NCBI RefSeq assembly: GCF_004137085.1
Contig: NZ_QYBC01000012.1
Coordinates: forward strand, 62,001 to 126,000
Origin: Lichenibacterium ramalinae
GTDB taxonomy: Bacteria; Pseudomonadota; Alphaproteobacteria; Rhizobiales; Beijerinckiaceae
DNA length: 64,000 bases
Direction: 5' to 3'
Shown here: in pieces, positions 61,945-64,000 of the stretch
How positions within the stretch are numbered: position 1 is the stretch's first letter
Layout: the number at the start of each line of letters is the position of its first letter
The notes under the pieces: model-generated
What the model was told of the DNA's origin: nothing
What the model saw: only the letters and a program-made list of their open reading frames with translations
The model's database searches: none
Program-made: the position numbers and the translations under genes

Positions 61945-62420
61945 CCGAAGCGGAGCCCATCGCCGTCTATATCGACGCCGACGCCTGCCCGGTGAAGGCG
62001 GAGGTCTACCGGGTCGCCGAGCGGCACGGCTGCAGGGTGTTCGTGGTGTCGAACAGCCCCATGATGGTGCCGCGCGACGCCTTCATCGAGCGCGTCGTGG
62101 TGCCGAGCGGGCCCGATGTGGCGGACGACTGGATCGCCGAGCGCGCCACGGCCCGCGACGTGGTGGTGACGGCCGACATCCCGCTGGCCGACCGCTGCGT
62201 CAAGGCCGGCGCCGCCGTGCTGGCGCCGAACGGCAAGAGCTTCACGGCGAGCTCCATCGGCATGGCGCTGGCGACCCGCAACCTCATGGACCAGCTGCGC
62301 GGCTCCGGCGAGGTCACGGGCGGCCCCAGACCCTTCGGCCCGCGCGACCGTTCGGAGTTCCTCGGCGCCCTCGACCGGGCCATCAACCGCATCAAGCGCG
62401 GGGTGGCGCCGGGGCGGTGA
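61941..62420 (+). CDS. YaiI/YqxD family protein (DUF188)
   Basis: A 159-residue protein of the conserved YaiI family with a PIN-like nuclease fold: [20 protein letters not shown] near 9-28, FVVSNSPM near 35, [17 protein letters not shown] near 76-92, and [15 protein letters not shown] near 128-142. The Asp cluster could bind metal; the function is unproven. The GTG start overlaps the peptidase stop. Confidence 0.93.
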   Translation: MTEAEPIAVYIDADACPVKAEVYRVAERHGCRVFVVSNSPMMVPRDAFIERVVVPSGPDVADDWIAERATARDVVVTADIPLADRCVKAGAAVLAPNGKSFTASSIGMALATRNLMDQLRGSGEVTGGPRPFGPRDRSEFLGALDRAINRIKRGVAPGR

Positions 62421-62502
62421 GCGAGCGTTCCGCCGGCGCCGCCGCGCACCCCGCCGCGACGCGATCCGTTGCGGTCCGGCACGGGACTGATAGACTTCGC
62501 GC

Positions 62503-63063
62503 ATGCCGGACGCCTCGCTCTCCCCGATGACGGTCGACGAGTTCCTGGTCTGGGCCGAAGGCCGCCCCGGGCGCTACGAGCTCGACGCCGGACGGGTTCT
62601 CGCCATGGGGCCCGAGCGGATCGGACACCTGCTGGCGAAAACCTCGGCCTTCGATGCGCTGTCGGCGGCGGTGGCGAGGTCGGGGCTGCCCTGCCGGGCG
62701 CTGCCGGACGGTGCCGCGGTGAAGATCGATGCGACGACGCTGTACGAGCCCGATGCCCTGGTGTTCTGCGGCGCGATGCCACCGCGCGATGCCCTCGCCA
62801 TCGTGGCGCCCGTCATCGTCGTCGAGGTGCTGTCTCCGACGACGGGGCGCCATGACCGGGGCGGCAAGCTCATCGGCTATTTCGCCATCCCCGGCCTGCA
62901 TCACTACCTGATCGTCGACGCCGAGTGCCGCATCCTGGTCCATCATGCCCGCCGTGGCGACGAAATCGCCACGCGCATCCTCCGGAGCGGCAGCCTGGAC
63001 CTCGATCCGCCCGGCCTGGCCCTGACCGTGGAGGAATTTTTCGAGCCCATGCACGCAACTTGA
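62503..63063 (+). CDS. Uma2-family restriction endonuclease-like protein (DUF820)
   Basis: A 186-residue protein with a PD-(D/E)XK-type core: PMTVDEFLVWAEGRPGRYEL at the start, LYEPDALVFCG near 85-95, VIVVEVLSPTTGRHDRGGKLIGYF (quoted in part) near 107-130, and HYLIVDAECRILVHHAR near 135-152. The Asp, Glu and Lys of the motif are kept. Such genes are abundant and their role is not known; no partner is visible. Confidence 0.88.
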   Translation: MPDASLSPMTVDEFLVWAEGRPGRYELDAGRVLAMGPERIGHLLAKTSAFDALSAAVARSGLPCRALPDGAAVKIDATTLYEPDALVFCGAMPPRDALAIVAPVIVVEVLSPTTGRHDRGGKLIGYFAIPGLHHYLIVDAECRILVHHARRGDEIATRILRSGSLDLDPPGLALTVEEFFEPMHAT

Positions 63064-63428
63064 AGCTTTCCGGCACGGACTTCGGGGCGTGCGATTCCCG
63101 TCGTCATGTCGATGCCGCGACCGCCTCGCGCACGGGGCTGCAGATCTCCAGACATCGACGAAGCATCAGGATCAGAACCCCTCGCCCTGAACGGCGCTTC
63201 CCCCCGGTTGCGAGGCTTGCCGCAGGCCCGTCCGCGTTCGTGTCGTCGAGGCCGTTCCCCATGGCTTCCGCGCCTTGACGACGACCTCGCGTCCCCTCCA
63301 GGCTTCCGCGCGGCCTGCGGCGGATTCGGCGCGCCAGATATCGCCTGACTCGCCTTCGTGACGTGCGACGAAACACTTTTGCGTCGCCTGTCTCCTCTGC
63401 CGGCCCGGCCTGCTCCGGGGCTCCGCCC
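63064..63428. other. 365-base gene-free stretch between the Uma2 gene and glk
   Basis: The two genes converge here. Frames in this stretch lack the codon bias of the neighbours. A GCGACG-N11-CGTCGC hairpin at 63365-63387 has TTTT within its loop rather than after it, so it is not a standard terminator. Nothing else is recognised. Confidence 0.4.
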
Positions 63429-64000
63429 TCACTCCCGCCACTGCCGCGCCCGGTAGTCCAGCACGAACCGGTCCGGATGCGCCGCCAGCGCCGCCATGCC
63501 GCCCAGCACCGAATCCGTGTGGGTCACGAGGCGGGTGCCGATGTGCCGCGTCAGGGCCGCCACCGGGGCCTTGTCCTCGAAGGCGGCGCGGAACGCGGCG
63601 TCGTCGATGAGGTCGGCGATGCGGGGCAGGATGCCGCCCGCCAGGGTCACGCCCCCGGTCGCCATGAAGCTGATGGCGATGTCGCCGGCGAACCGCGCCA
63701 CGAGCCCGAGGTAGCACCGCACCGTCGCGGCCTCCTCGCCGGCCCGCGACGCCAGCGCCGTCGCGGTGATGTCGGCGGCCGTGATGCGGGGCGCGCCCGG
63801 GGCGCCCTTCGCGGCGAGCCTCGCGCGGTGGAGGCGCTCGAGGCCCACCCCGGACAGCACGCTTTCCGAGGTGATGCGGCCGCGGGCGCGCTCGAGGTGC
63901 GGCCAGAAGGCCTCCTCCTCGGCCGTGGCGGGGCCGAAGCCGGCGTGGCAGGCCTCGCTCGACACCGGCACGAAGCGGCCCTCGGCCTCGACCAGCGCCG
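63429..64000 (-). CDS. glk: Glucokinase, C-terminal part (runs off the window)
   Basis: The last 190 residues of a bacterial ROK-independent glucokinase. The frame is open to the right edge, so the N-terminal ATP-binding half lies outside. Visible family segments are FVPVSSEACHAGFGPAT, HLERARGRITSESVLSGVGLERLHRA (quoted in part), FAGDIAISFMATGGVTLAGGILPRI (quoted in part) and the terminal THTDSVLGGMAALA. It phosphorylates glucose with ATP. Confidence 0.88.
   Translation of the reverse strand, partial: ALVEAEGRFVPVSSEACHAGFGPATAEEEAFWPHLERARGRITSESVLSGVGLERLHRARLAAKGAPGAPRITAADITATALASRAGEEAATVRCYLGLVARFAGDIAISFMATGGVTLAGGILPRIADLIDDAAFRAAFEDKAPVAALTRHIGTRLVTHTDSVLGGMAALAAHPDRFVLDYRARQWRE

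Overview
The window is a chromosomal segment of a high-GC alphaproteobacterium, almost certainly of the order Hyphomicrobiales (Rhizobiales). The evidence is the rho-mnmE-mnmG-rsmG-parA-parB block with parS sites embedded in it, a DUF4167 protein, a PcaQ-type regulator with its binding site, SigmaEcfG-type (GGAAC-N16-xGTT) promoters, and strong GC bias at third codon positions. The genus cannot be fixed from the sequence alone. No tRNA, rRNA, insertion sequence, prophage or CRISPR array was found.

Layout. Positions 1-9200 hold housekeeping and metabolic genes: the 3' end of a PiT phosphate transporter, a small secreted Cys protein, a MetX-like alpha/beta hydrolase, an Old Yellow Enzyme, a YdiJ-like FAD/4Fe-4S dehydrogenase, a trypsin-like protease and a GT-A-like protein. 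Positions 9342-19736 are the chromosome-partition and RNA-modification block, all on the minus strand: parB, parA, rsmG, mnmG, mnmE, rho, a repeat-rich DUF4167 gene and rlmN. Two perfect parS sites and, further out, two one-mismatch parS-like sites mark the centromere region, so the window probably lies near oriC. Positions 19952-25112 carry a DsbD-domain protein, YqgE, a stress-type SDR, RsmE, a periplasmic protein and UbiA.

Positions 25240-39109 form the most coherent system, a catabolic island for 4-hydroxybenzoate, shikimate and dehydroshikimate. PcaQ faces a pobA-pcaK-pcaD-pcaC operon across a PcaQ-type operator. A QsuB-type 3-dehydroshikimate dehydratase and a second LysR regulator are divergent, followed by a shikimate dehydrogenase paralogue, an MHS-family permease, pcaHG, pcaB and a BKACE-family (beta-keto acid cleavage enzyme) gene. 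Together they would take both substrates through protocatechuate to 3-oxoadipate. pcaIJ and pcaF are absent from the window, and the BKACE gene at the end of the pcaHGB run is a good candidate for a one-enzyme replacement of the last two steps.

Positions 39440-47979 include a SWIB-domain protein with a histone-like tail, a CoA-transferase/ThDP-enzyme pair (the latter with a VDMGQ minisatellite in a linker), an L,D-transpeptidase, an aminotransferase, a methyltransferase and topoisomerase IB. Positions 48038-64000 hold a photolyase-like protein with unusual domain order plus a DCC protein, HrpB, Kup, a stress pair (a 34-residue membrane peptide and a CsbD-like protein) with matching SigmaEcfG-type promoters, a processive GT2, cytochrome b561, a SleB-type hydrolase, a crotonase, an isoaspartyl peptidase, YaiI, a Uma2 protein and the C-terminal part of glucokinase.

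A recurring oddity is in-frame or gene-end tandem duplication of short units (15 or 18 bp) at three unrelated loci, which suggests a genome prone to minisatellite growth.
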